From assembly GCF_963082655.1 (NCBI RefSeq), contig NC_081552.1, forward strand, positions 64,988,589 through 65,052,588: 64,000 nt of DNA, read 5' to 3'. Shown here in pieces: positions 24,041 to 33,095 of this stretch. This DNA comes from Stomoxys calcitrans. Lineage: Eukaryota; Arthropoda; Insecta; Diptera; Muscidae. Position 1 is the stretch's first letter. Each line of letters begins with the position of its first letter. The notes beneath the pieces are model-generated. The model worked only from the letters and a program-made list of their open reading frames with translations, was not told the origin of the DNA and searched no databases. The translations under genes and the position numbers were made by a program.

Positions 24041-24470
24041 TTATATATATAGAATAGGTAGATAGATAGGTGAGCCCTTCTCGTTTCGCTGCTCCTTCAT
24101 TTACACCAGGCAAAAAATAAGTTTCTTATTATTACGGCATAATTCACAAAATTTAATGAAGCCCTAAATAACTATATTTGACAGTTCTATAAAAAAAACT
24201 CTCAAAAAACTTATTTCAAATCTACATTAAATTTTGTGAATACCGCTGTTAATCCATAAAAAGGACTTTAGAATAAATTTTGTGATGGTCATCCCCACAC
24301 TATTGGTGGCGACACTTCTTGGTAACTAAGCCATATAATACTTTTGGTCAAAAAAGCGGCACGTCGTTTGGATTTGCCTTGGAAAGAAAGATCCCTTATC
24401 GATTAGCGAAAATTTGAATCGGAAAAACTGATTGATATGTATGTTATATTCCTGCTGTTGCTGTGGTGGC
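24041..24470. other. No gene; contains a 17-bp inverted repeat
   Basis: The only structure I see is ATTCACAAAATTTAATG at 24142-24158 and its exact reverse complement at 24225-24241, with a 66-base AT-rich loop. It may be a small MITE or hairpin, but no flanking duplication is evident. Confidence 0.45.
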
Positions 24471-24512
24471 CACCGTGGCGCTAAGTCTTGCATCTTCGCC
24501 TTTGACGCTGTT
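24471..24512 (+). mobile_element. SINE head fragment
   Basis: 'ggccaccgtggcgctaagtc' followed by 'cgcctttgacgct' matches the first 40 bases of the SINE at 11435, with a damaged A box. It stops before the B box and continues directly into F4 sequence. Confidence 0.5.
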
Positions 24513-24632
24513 TTGGGGTGAGGTGGTCTCCTAGATATATTACCAGACTAAAGATATCAGATTCGCAGGCCACAACGTCTTATAATATTTTTAGTCCCAT
24601 ATTGTCGTAAAAGGTCTATACAGTCATTTAGT
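24513..24632 (-). repeat. F4 fragment
   Basis: 'ggggtgaggtggtctcctag', 'agattcgcaggcc' and 'tcccatattgtcgt' are the reverse complement of the F4 unit. The same partial unit occurs at 18910-19060. Confidence 0.5.
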
Positions 24633-24633
24633 G

Positions 24634-24768
24634 GACATGGCTAGATCGTCTTAGATTTGTTCGCTGATCAAGAATATATATATTTTATAGGCTTGGAAAA
24701 CGATATTTCGATGGTTGCAAACGGAATGAAAAAATGAATATACCCCATCCTTCGGTGGTGGGTATAAA
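24634..24768 (-). mobile_element. F2 DINE-like element, 5' terminal fragment
   Basis: It has 'ggacatggctagatcgtc', 'gatcaagaatatatatattt', 'atatttcgatggttgcaaac' and the terminus 'ccttcggtggtgggtata'. The F2-type terminus GGTGGTGGGTATA separates it from F1. Only about 135 bases remain. Confidence 0.7.
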
Positions 24769-24824
24769 AATGTAATTAAAATTCACTATTCTTCGCAAAA
24801 TTTTCATATAATAGTAGGAAATTT

Positions 24825-25440
24825 ATTCTTATTCCACTACTGTGTTATAGGGTATAATAACTGTGCATTTATTTGAAACACCCAGACGAAAGGGAGCTAG
24901 ACTCATTGATAAGTATACCGATCGACTTTGAATCACTTTCTGATTCGATTTAGCTATACCCATCTGTCTGTCCACATTATTTTGTGAACAAAGTACAGGT
25001 CGCAATTTGTATCCAATCATTTTCAAATTTGGCACCGGCACCTTTTATAGCCAAGAAACGAATCCTATTGAAATTGGAAAAAATTGCTTCGAACATATAT
25101 ATGTTCGTCTGATTGGGACTAATATTGCAATAATTTTGTCATTTGGTTAGCGATTCTCTCGAAATTCGTCAGGAAGGATTTTCATATGACTTTCGACATT
25201 ACTGGTGAATTTCATAGAAATCAATTCAGATTTGGATATGGCTCCCATATATTTATATCGCCAGATTTTCACTTCTATCGTAGTACCTCTGCAAGCGCAT
25301 TTATTTACCAATCTTGCCAAAATTTTGCACAACGTTTTCCCCGATAACTACCACAGTATCTAGGAAGTTTGGTCGACATAGGTTCAGATTTAGATATAGC
25401 TACCAAATATATGTTCGTCCGACATTTTGACATTTTTGAG
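24825..25440 (+). mobile_element. F3 DINE-like element, 5' part
   Basis: The 5' end 'ccactactgtgttatagggt' is followed by 'gaaagggagctagactcatt', 'ttctgattcgatttagctat' and a short 'cccatctgtctgtcc' core. Monomers with 'gatttggatatggctcccat' follow. The 3' hairpin is not present; mariner-related sequence follows. Confidence 0.65.
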
Positions 25441-25589
25441 GTTATACGTACTCAGAACGTTTTGACATTTGAGCGCTATTTGTGTTGTTTAACTTAAAAG
25501 ATGTTTTAACTTAAAAAATTAATCTCGCCCAAAAAATGGAAATAAATCATTAAAATTTTCGTGCGATTATATTTTACAACTTTTGATTT

Positions 25590-26405
25590 GGTATAACTTA
25601 ACATCAGTGCATCGATGAACTTAATTCAATTTTGGCGGTAAAGCTCTATCAAGGACCAGTGTTTATCGATGGTATAGTGAATTCAACCGAGGTAGTAGTT
25701 CACTCCATGACGAATTTCGTCCAAAATCAGTTGTTGTTCCAAAAACCATTGATGCTGTGCGCCAACAAAAACCTTGCATTCAATATTGCACGAATATTTG
25801 GCCGTCAAAAAAATATGTTCGCGTTGGATCCCACACAATTTGTCAATCGCTCAAAAAAAGGCTCGTGTCGATTGGTCGAAAGAAATGCTCCAAAAATACG
25901 AACGTGATGCTTTAAAACACGTGACAGGTGATGAATCGTTGATTTACTCGTATGAGCTCAAAAGTAAACAGCCATACATTTCAAGATGAGCCGAATCCAA
26001 CATAAGTTTCTAGCGCACGAAGCACTTCCTAACTGGACATGCCGCAATCGTACCACTAGAATAACGCAGAACAGTCAATTATGAGTGGTACACAACCATT
26101 TGTCACCACGACAACGCGAGCTCCCACACATCGTATCAAACAACTGCATTTTTGAGCACTCACAACATCATTTGATGAGTCATCTGCCGTATAGTCCTTA
26201 CCGAATGACTTCTTTTTATTCCCGTACGTTAAAAATAAAAAAATGAGAGGTCAACGTTTTTCGACATCTGAAGAAGCGGTTGATGAGTTCTGAATGCATG
26301 TTTTAGAGATACCTCAATCAGAGTTGTAAAATTTCTTCAACAATTGGTTCAAACGCATGCAAAATGTACAGATCTTAATGGGGAATATTTTTTTCAAAAG
26401 AAGTA
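25590..26405 (+). pseudogene. mariner-like transposase pseudogene
   Basis: Segments of a mariner transposase (Tc1/mariner superfamily, TA-specific cut-and-paste enzyme) occur in order. They are SVYRWYSEFNRGSSSLHDEF near 25645-25720, ILHEYLAVKKICSRWIPHNL near 25780-25840, and KARVDWSKEMLQKYE followed by TGDES near 25923-25937 (first catalytic Asp). HDNASSH follows near 26107-26127 (second Asp), then PYSP and, one frame away, NDFFLFPYVK near 26200-26230 (third Asp position), and GQRFSTSEEAVDEF and a GEYF-like end near 26380. The N-terminal third is shortened and there are several frameshifts and stops. Terminal repeats were not identified. The total of about 0.8 kb is shorter than a usual 1.3-kb element. 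Confidence 0.85.
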
Positions 26406-27497
26406 GAGTAATCGTCGCAGAAAAAAAGACTGTCATTACACGAAAACACTTGCATTAGGAAAAAGTACAGCTAATAGTAATAATAGTAGTGGTAATTATG
26501 TCATAGAAGTATTTTCGTAATAAATACATTTTAAATGCAACATACCAATGCACGACCCTTGAAGCCATCACACCTAATATGGTTGAAAAGTCTTCTAACC
26601 AAAGACGAAACGCGTCCCATAGTGGTTGGTGTGTGTTGCTATCTCTGTCTTTCCTTTTCCATTTGCAAAGGAAATCAAAAATTGTGAAATTTAATGATCT
26701 TCGCCCTAAAAAGCAAAAAAAAAATTTTGTTAAAAAAATTCAAAATTAAGTGCTCGGAGTCGGATTCGAGCAATTTACCCTGAGTCGGGTAAAAATTGCT
26801 CGACTCCGCTGCCCTGTTCCGAATGAAGCCACACCAAGTTGCTTGTTCTGCTCGCCTTTCCTTTGCATGAGGGCATACGGTGATCATTTTCAATAACATT
26901 CTTGTTGAAGGTTCCAACAAACTTATCGCTCCCATAAACCCGGCAACTAACGCCTATCTCAAAAAGGGAAAAGTAGCCTAAAGCATTTATGTACATTACG
27001 ATTATTTTGAGCTCATGCCTTAACAGAAAATGCCACCCTATTAAAATTGTCAAAGCCAGCTCAAGAAACATCTAAAACAAAAATGGGAAATTGAGATAAA
27101 AATATTATTTTAGCATAAACCCTGTCTCGAAATCCCTCTTCACATCATTTTCTCAAGGAGGATATATGTCAATATATAGAAAGCTTCCCGAAAGATTTGA
27201 CCACCATCGAAGCAATTTAACAAAAGGAGAAATTAAATCGATAATAAAAAAAACTTTAAACTATTTAGCATTGTTCTTATTTCCTTCTCCCTTTTACTGC
27301 CTTATATGTCTACAGCCCCCACCCATCTCAATCACAAAAAGAAATGAACTTCATTTTTCCATTTGTTTCTTTGTTATTTTTATAGATGTTTGAAATTTGT
27401 CATAAGGAAAATGACAGAAGTAAATGTGGGTTAACATCAAAACTTTGCATCGAATCCCAAAGAAAGTCATCACATATCTGTCATTCGTTATGGAACG
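26406..27497. other. No gene recognised
   Basis: This is one of the longest stretches without a classified repeat. It holds the 109-base segment shared with 45748-45856 (listed separately). Short open frames on both strands show no recognisable domain, splice structure or codon bias, so I do not call a gene. Confidence 0.4.
26559..26667 (-). repeat. 109-base dispersed segment, copy 1
   Basis: It aligns without gaps to 45748-45856 with a handful of substitutions. The minus strand is open in both copies and reads DSNTHQPLWDAFRLWLEDFS here. I do not recognise the peptide. It could be part of an unlisted transposon or a conserved pseudo-exon. Confidence 0.6.
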
Positions 27498-28529
27498 TTT
27501 TTATACCCTCCAACATAGGACGGCGGTATACTAAATTCGTCATTCTGTTTGTAACTCCTCCAAATATTCGTCTCAGACCCCATAAAGTATATATTTTCTT
27601 GATCGTCGTGACATTTTATGTCGAACTAGCCATGTCCGTCCGTCTGTCTGTCGAAAGAACGCTAACTTTCGAAGGAGTAAAGCTAGACGCTTAAAATTAT
27701 GCGCAAATGCTTCTTATAAGTGTAGGTCTGTTGGGATTGTAAATGGACCATATCGGTCCATGTTTTTATATAGCTGTCATATAAACCGATCTTGGATCTT
27801 GACTTCTTGAGCCACTAGAGCGCGCAATTCTTATCAGATTTGGCTGAAATTTTGCACGAGGTGTTTTGTTATAATTTTCAACAACTGTGCCAAGTACGGA
27901 TGTAATCGATGCATAACCTGATATAGCTATCATATAAACCGATCTGGCGTCTTGACTTCTTGAGTCTTTAGAGGGAGCAAATCATATCCGATTTCGCTAA
28001 AATTTTGAACGACGTGTTTCGTTATGACTTTCAACAACTGTACAAAGTATGGTTCATATCGGTCCATTACCTGATAGAGCTGCCATATAAACCGATCTGG
28101 GATCTATACTTCTTGAGCATCTATAGGTCGCAATTATTAGCTGATTTGGGTGAAATTTTGTACAATGGCTTCTCACACCACCTTCAATATACGTGTCAAA
28201 TATGGTCTGAAGCAGTCTATAACCTAGTAGAGCTCCCCTATAAAACGATCTCCCTATTTTACTTTTTGAGCCACTAAAGGGCGAAATCCTTATTCGATTT
28301 GGCTGAAATTTTACACATTGACTTCTACTGTGGTCTTTTACATTCATTCCATTATGGCCCGAATCGGACCATAACTTGATATAGCTCCAATAGCATAGCA
28401 ATTCTTTTCTTTTATCATTTTCTTTGTTTGTTTAAAAAGAGACACCGGGAAAAGAACTCGACAAATGCGATCCATGGTGGAGGGTATATAAGATTCGGCC
28501 CGGCCGAACTTAGCACGCTTTTACTTGTT
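27498..28529 (+). mobile_element. F1 DINE-like element, complete, older
   Basis: All parts are present in about 1.03 kb. The 5' end is 'tttttataccctccaacata', with 'gaccccataaagtatatatt', a very short core (GTCCGTCCGTCTGTCTG at 27634), about five monomers, a perfect hairpin and 'gcacgcttttacttgtt'. The short core and scattered substitutions suggest greater age than the 37-40 kb copies. It gives the cleanest minimal structure of the family. Confidence 0.85.
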
Positions 28530-28852
28530 CCCTATTCACTTATTGTGGGACTTGACTTGTTTGCTGTAGCTGTTGCCGTTGCTGGGAGACAAATAAAGAC
28601 GAAACAATTTTCCCCCTAAAAAAGGGAAACTTTGATTGACATAACAAAAATGTCATCATACCCATATGTAAGGCATGGCTTCTTTTTATTTTTGTTATTG
28701 TGATTTGGTTCCGGTGGTGGTCTTGATATTCAGATACTTGTGGGACTGTCAGACAAAATAAAAGAGAACATTATCAAAAGTTTTGGCTCAAAGAAACACG
28801 AAGGCACAGGCGATTCTGGTAGCCAAATTAAATTAAGAATTTTTCAGTATTG
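28530..28852. other. No gene recognised
   Basis: Mixed-composition sequence with no repeat family, promoter or coding signal that I can support. Confidence 0.35.
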
Positions 28853-30110
28853 TTAATATACCCACCACCGAAGTATAGGGGAATATTCATTTTGTCATTC
28901 CGTTTGCAACACATCGAAATATCCATTTCCGACCCTATAAAGTATATATATTCTTGATCAGGGTAAAAATCTAAGACGATCTAGACATGTCCGTCCGTCT
29001 GTCTGTTAAAATTACGCTACAGTCTTCAAAAATAGAGATATTGAGCTGAAACTTTGCACAGATTCTTTTTTTGTCCATAAGCAGGTTAAGTTCGATGATG
29101 GACTATATCGGACTATATCTTGATATAGCCCCCATATAGACCGATCCGCCGATTTAGGGTCTTAGGCCAATAAAAGCCACATTTATTATCCGATTTTGTT
29201 GAAATTTGGGACAGTGAGTTGTCCTTGGCCCTTCGACATCCTTCGTCAATTTGGCTCAGATCGGTCCAGATTTGGATATAGCTGCCATATAGACCGATCC
29301 TCCGATTTAGGGTCTTAGGCCCATCAAAGCTACATTTGTTATCCGATTTTGATCCCTTGATTTAAAGTTTTGGGCCCATAAAAGGCGCATTTATTGTCCG
29401 ATGTCGCCGAAGTTTGGGACAGTGAGTTAAGTCCTTTGATATACTTCTGCATTATGGCACAGATCGGTTCAGATTTTGATATTGCTTCCATATAGACCGT
29501 TCTCTCGGTTTTAGGTTTTTGGGCCATAAAAAGCGCATTTATAGTCCGATGTCGCCGCAATATGAGACAGTGAATTGTGTAAGGCCCTTCGACATCCTTC
29601 TTCAATTTGACTCAGAACGGCCCAGATTTGGATATAGCTGCCATAGACCGATCTCTCGATTGAATGTTTTGGGCTCATAAATGTCGCCGAAATATATACA
29701 TATATATATATTTCTGCAATTTGGTCTAGATCGATCAAGATTTGTATATAGCTGCCATATAGACCGATCCCACGATTTAAAGTCTTGGGCCCAAAAAAGG
29801 TGCATTTATAATCGATTTTACTGAAATTTGACACATTGGTTTTTCTACATCCAGGTTGTATATGGTTCAGATCGATTTATTTTTAGATATGGGTACTAAA
29901 AAGACCAATATTTTGTTATACACAACTTAACAATGACTTGTACTCATTAGTATTTGATCCAAATCGGATCGTGTTTCGATATAACTGCTATGGGACATAG
30001 GGTATGCAACGTTCACCAGTTTTTGATGAAATGTGGTTTACATATATACGCGAGATGGTGGGCATCCAAAGTTCGGCCCGGCCGAACTTAACGCCTTTTT
30101 AATTGCTTTT
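28853..30110 (+). mobile_element. F2 DINE-like element, complete
   Basis: The 5' end 'atatacccaccaccgaag' is followed by 'tataaagtatatatattctt', the core GTCCGTCCGTCTGTCTG and monomers built on 'cagatttggatatagctgcc', 'accgatcctccgatttaggg' and 'tttgggacagtgagttg'. It closes with 'gcatccaaagttcggcccgg', a hairpin (GTTCGGCCCGGCCGAAC) and 'aacgcctttttaattg'. It probably has no coding capacity. Confidence 0.85.
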
Positions 30111-30185
30111 CTTTAATTTTTTCTTGATTTAATTTTCTCTTAAGAGCCTTAAAGTAACTTTAAAATGAGATACTTATATATACAT

Positions 30186-30540
30186 AGTCAAAGATATAAG
30201 GAAATGGAAATACGCCCCGTTTTGACTTGAAGAACAAACGGCAGGAGTGGTCTCTCGGCTAGGGGGAAGTCCGGCGGATTTTGATAAGTTGCTGCCGACA
30301 TTCGGCAATGCCAACCCCTCCAGGCGTGAGAAGGAAATGGCAACTGCGGAGGACATTAATATAATGGTCAAGCTGATCACGAACGCCCTCAATGATTTTG
30401 TTTTAGTATGTATGTCCAAGAGCAATGGGGCACACAGCGACCGTCATGGTGGAGCCCTAAGGAAGAGTTGCGGCAAACTGTTAAATGTGGTGAAATTCAT
30501 AATGGTATGACTTGACTCGTCCCACTCACAATTGATTCAG
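30186..30540 (+). pseudogene. LOA-like retrotransposon remnant, part 1 of 3
   Basis: It resembles 56050-56330 over the linker between endonuclease and reverse transcriptase. Here it reads GGSPADFDKLLPTFG, EDINIMVKLITNALND and GALRKSCGKLLN, against the related EGMDIMVRRITKAMNDP at 56160-56210. At 30540 it is interrupted by the hairpin end of an F2 element and continues at 34596. The frame is broken. Alone it would be unremarkable, but with the two later parts it defines the oldest layer of a nested insertion. Confidence 0.75.
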
Positions 30541-32967
30541 AAAACAAGTAAAAAGGCATTAAGTTTACCAAGTATTAATTGGACTTTTAGTCAAGATAGT
30601 AATGATCTTTTGCCTACTGCAATCAGTGAGAGTACTAACCAATGTATTGGTCCATTATTTGGTTCCGGCTTGTCACAAATTAATAATATTCACAACGTTT
30701 TTGGTAAACTTCTTGACCTTGTATTCGTAAGTCAACCTCACGACATTTTTGTTTGTCCATGGGATCCTTTAGTCCACCCTGAGGATAGATATCATCCCAC
30801 CATAAAAATTCAAGTTCCCTTATTGTTATGCTCTAGTGACTCTGCTAATTCTTATTTAGAGGAGACAAGATATTGTTTCTCCAAAACAAACTATAATCAG
30901 ATGAATTCATTTTTAAGATCGATTGATTGGTCTGTACTTAAATCACTAAACTCACTGGATGAGATGATTGAAATGTTTTATTCTATTTTGAAAGATGGAT
31001 TGTCTATAGCTGTTCCGAAGATGATTAAATGTGGGAATACTGGTCCTCCGTGGAATTCGGCTGCTTTATCAGGATTAAAGAATAGAAAGAATAAGCATTA
31101 TAAAAAGTTTAAAAAAAGTGGTTCTTCTTTGGACTTTGTAAATTATTCAGTCACAAGATCGGAATACACCATCTTAAATAGAAGACTGTATCAGGGCTAT
31201 ATATCGAGAATGAAGAATGAATTGGTATCCAACCCGAAATCTTTTTATGGATTCATAAAGTCTAAGCGTCGATCTAATGATTGTCCAAAGAGCTTACATT
31301 TTGGATCTGATGTTGCAGATGATGATACTGGAATTTCCAATATATTTGCATCATTTTTTAAAACTACCTACTCTGATAATGTATATGATTCCACTTTCCA
31401 ATATCCCTACTATATTGAGGAATTCTCAACCGTTACTATTCCATTATTGGATATTACAACGGTGTTGGCCAATTTAAAGAGTCTAAAGGACACAACGGTC
31501 CCAGGTCCCGATGGAATCCCTTCATGCATTCTTAAATACTGTGCAGAGAATTTTGCTCTTCCTCTCTCTATAATGTTCAATAAGTCCCTGGATACTGGCT
31601 ATTTACCACCAATATGGAAAGAATCGTTTATTGTACCTTTATTTAAATCGGGTAGTAGAATTGATGCATCGAACTATAGAGGAATCGCTAAACTGAATAC
31701 AATTCCTAAATTATTTGAAAAAATTGTGACTGAGATATTATCCTTTCAGGTCTCATCTGTTTTTTGTAAATTTCAACATGGCTTCCGGAAGCATCGGTCT
31801 ACAGTGACGAATCTTTTAGAGTTAACTACGATTGTAAATGAAGGATTTAGAAGACGATATCAAACTGACTGTATTTATACAGACTTTAGTAAGGCTTTTG
31901 ATAAGGTCAATCACGAATTACTGTTGTTGAAGTTGCATCTTATGGGTTTCTCCAATGCGTTATTGAAGTGGATAAGATCATATCTAATGGGCAGAGCTCA
32001 GATGGTGAAAGTAGGAAATGCTATTTCTGACAAGATAATTGTGACATCCGGTGTTCCTCAAGGAAGTCATCTTGGACCGGTCTTATTTACATTGTTTATA
32101 AATGACCTGCCCAGCGTGATACATCGATCAAAGGTTCTAATGTATGCAGATGATGTTAAAATTTTCTACTCTTTTAATGAGGAAGCAAACCAGTGTATAC
32201 TGCAATCCGATCTTAATGAGTTTTATAAATGGTGCAATGCTAACTTGCTAGAACTAAACACTTTAAAATGTAAACATATGTCTTTCTTTCGGCTGAGAAG
32301 AATTGATACGAGTTACTATTTGAATGATTGTATGGTGGAGTATGTGGACTCTATTCATGATTTGGGGATTCTGTTGGACCACAGGTTGGATTTTAGAAAA
32401 CATATTTCCTTAATTACGAACAAAGCTTATAGAAGTTTGGGATTTATCAAGCGTTGGAGTAAAGAATTTTCAGATCCCTTAGTAACGAAACAATTATATA
32501 TTTCTTTTGTACGTTCTACTTTGGAATATGGGTCCATTATATGGGATCCAGCCTATTCCATTCATTCGAATGCGATTGAGTCAGTTCAGAAACAATTTCT
32601 TTTATTTTGCCTTAAGGGGCGTGGCTGGGACCCTCGGGCTCTACCATCGTACGAATACAGATTAAACTTAATAAAATTACCAACATTAAAAAGCCGACGA
32701 ATAATGCTGAATGTTACTTTCCTTATCAATATAATGCAAGGCAAAATAATCTCCGATTTTATTTTGAATAGAATTTACATAAATGTTCCCTTAAGGCCAT
32801 CCCGAAACTATCAGCTATTTCAAATAAATTATTTCACATCAAACTATGCAAACAACGACCCTTTACGCCGCCTCTTTGTTGAATTTAATAAATTTTATAG
32901 CCTCATCGATCTCTCTGAAAAACGTGATTCTGTTAAAAGAAAATTAATACTTCACTTAAACACATAG
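30532..32967 (+). CDS. Jockey-type reverse transcriptase ORF2, 5'-truncated, open
   Basis: The frame is open for 811 codons. Its first codons (a TTG start and about 11 residues) come from flanking LOA and F2 sequence, so the native start is missing. True element sequence begins at about 30566 with PSINW, the end of an endonuclease domain (LDLVFV near residue 62). A linker follows, then the reverse transcriptase: VPGPDGIP near 323, QHGFRKHRST near 423, YTDFSKAFDKVNH near 449 (motif A), SGVPQGSHLGP near 505 and YADD at 538-541 (catalytic Asp pair). The C-terminal region has no RNase H. This layout fits the Jockey superfamily, whose RT copies the RNA at a nicked target. No stop or frameshift is present, so the insertion is recent, although loss of ORF1 and most of the nuclease makes it unlikely to move by itself. 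Confidence 0.9.
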   Translation: MIQKTSKKALSLPSINWTFSQDSNDLLPTAISESTNQCIGPLFGSGLSQINNIHNVFGKLLDLVFVSQPHDIFVCPWDPLVHPEDRYHPTIKIQVPLLLCSSDSANSYLEETRYCFSKTNYNQMNSFLRSIDWSVLKSLNSLDEMIEMFYSILKDGLSIAVPKMIKCGNTGPPWNSAALSGLKNRKNKHYKKFKKSGSSLDFVNYSVTRSEYTILNRRLYQGYISRMKNELVSNPKSFYGFIKSKRRSNDCPKSLHFGSDVADDDTGISNIFASFFKTTYSDNVYDSTFQYPYYIEEFSTVTIPLLDITTVLANLKSLKDTTVPGPDGIPSCILKYCAENFALPLSIMFNKSLDTGYLPPIWKESFIVPLFKSGSRIDASNYRGIAKLNTIPKLFEKIVTEILSFQVSSVFCKFQHGFRKHRSTVTNLLELTTIVNEGFRRRYQTDCIYTDFSKAFDKVNHELLLLKLHLMGFSNALLKWIRSYLMGRAQMVKVGNAISDKIIVTSGVPQGSHLGPVLFTLFINDLPSVIHRSKVLMYADDVKIFYSFNEEANQCILQSDLNEFYKWCNANLLELNTLKCKHMSFFRLRRIDTSYYLNDCMVEYVDSIHDLGILLDHRLDFRKHISLITNKAYRSLGFIKRWSKEFSDPLVTKQLYISFVRSTLEYGSIIWDPAYSIHSNAIESVQKQFLLFCLKGRGWDPRALPSYEYRLNLIKLPTLKSRRIMLNVTFLINIMQGKIISDFILNRIYINVPLRPSRNYQLFQINYFTSNYANNDPLRRLFVEFNKFYSLIDLSEKRDSVKRKLILHLNT
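30541..30565 (-). mobile_element. F2 DINE-like element, separated 3' terminus
   Basis: The 25 bases starting 'aaaacaagtaaaaaggcatt' are the reverse complement of the F2 3' end, with one change. The hairpin that should follow is found 2.5 kb away at 33091, on the far side of the Jockey-like insertion. Confidence 0.8.
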
Positions 32968-33061
32968 TTTTATTTATTTTGAATCTAAAATATGTATATA
33001 TTCGTAAATATTTAGCATATAATTTAGTCTGTAAGGATTATAATCTATAGACTTAAGAATA

Positions 33062-33090
<29 letters not shown>
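30566..33090 (+). mobile_element. Jockey-like non-LTR retrotransposon, 5'-truncated, poly(A) tail
   Basis: The element runs from its truncation point to a poly(A) run at 33064-33092, with about 95 bases of 3' untranslated sequence after the stop at 32967. The target is inside an F2 terminus. 'AAGTT' appears on the left (30561-30565) and again after the poly(A) (33091-33095), which fits a short target-site duplication whose length is blurred by the A run. Confidence 0.85.

Positions 33091-33095
<5 letters not shown>

Noticed and set aside
26775..27071. 98-codon minus-strand frame as a host exon
   Set aside because: It has no recognisable domain, crosses AT-rich low-complexity sequence and lacks supporting splice signals that I could trust.
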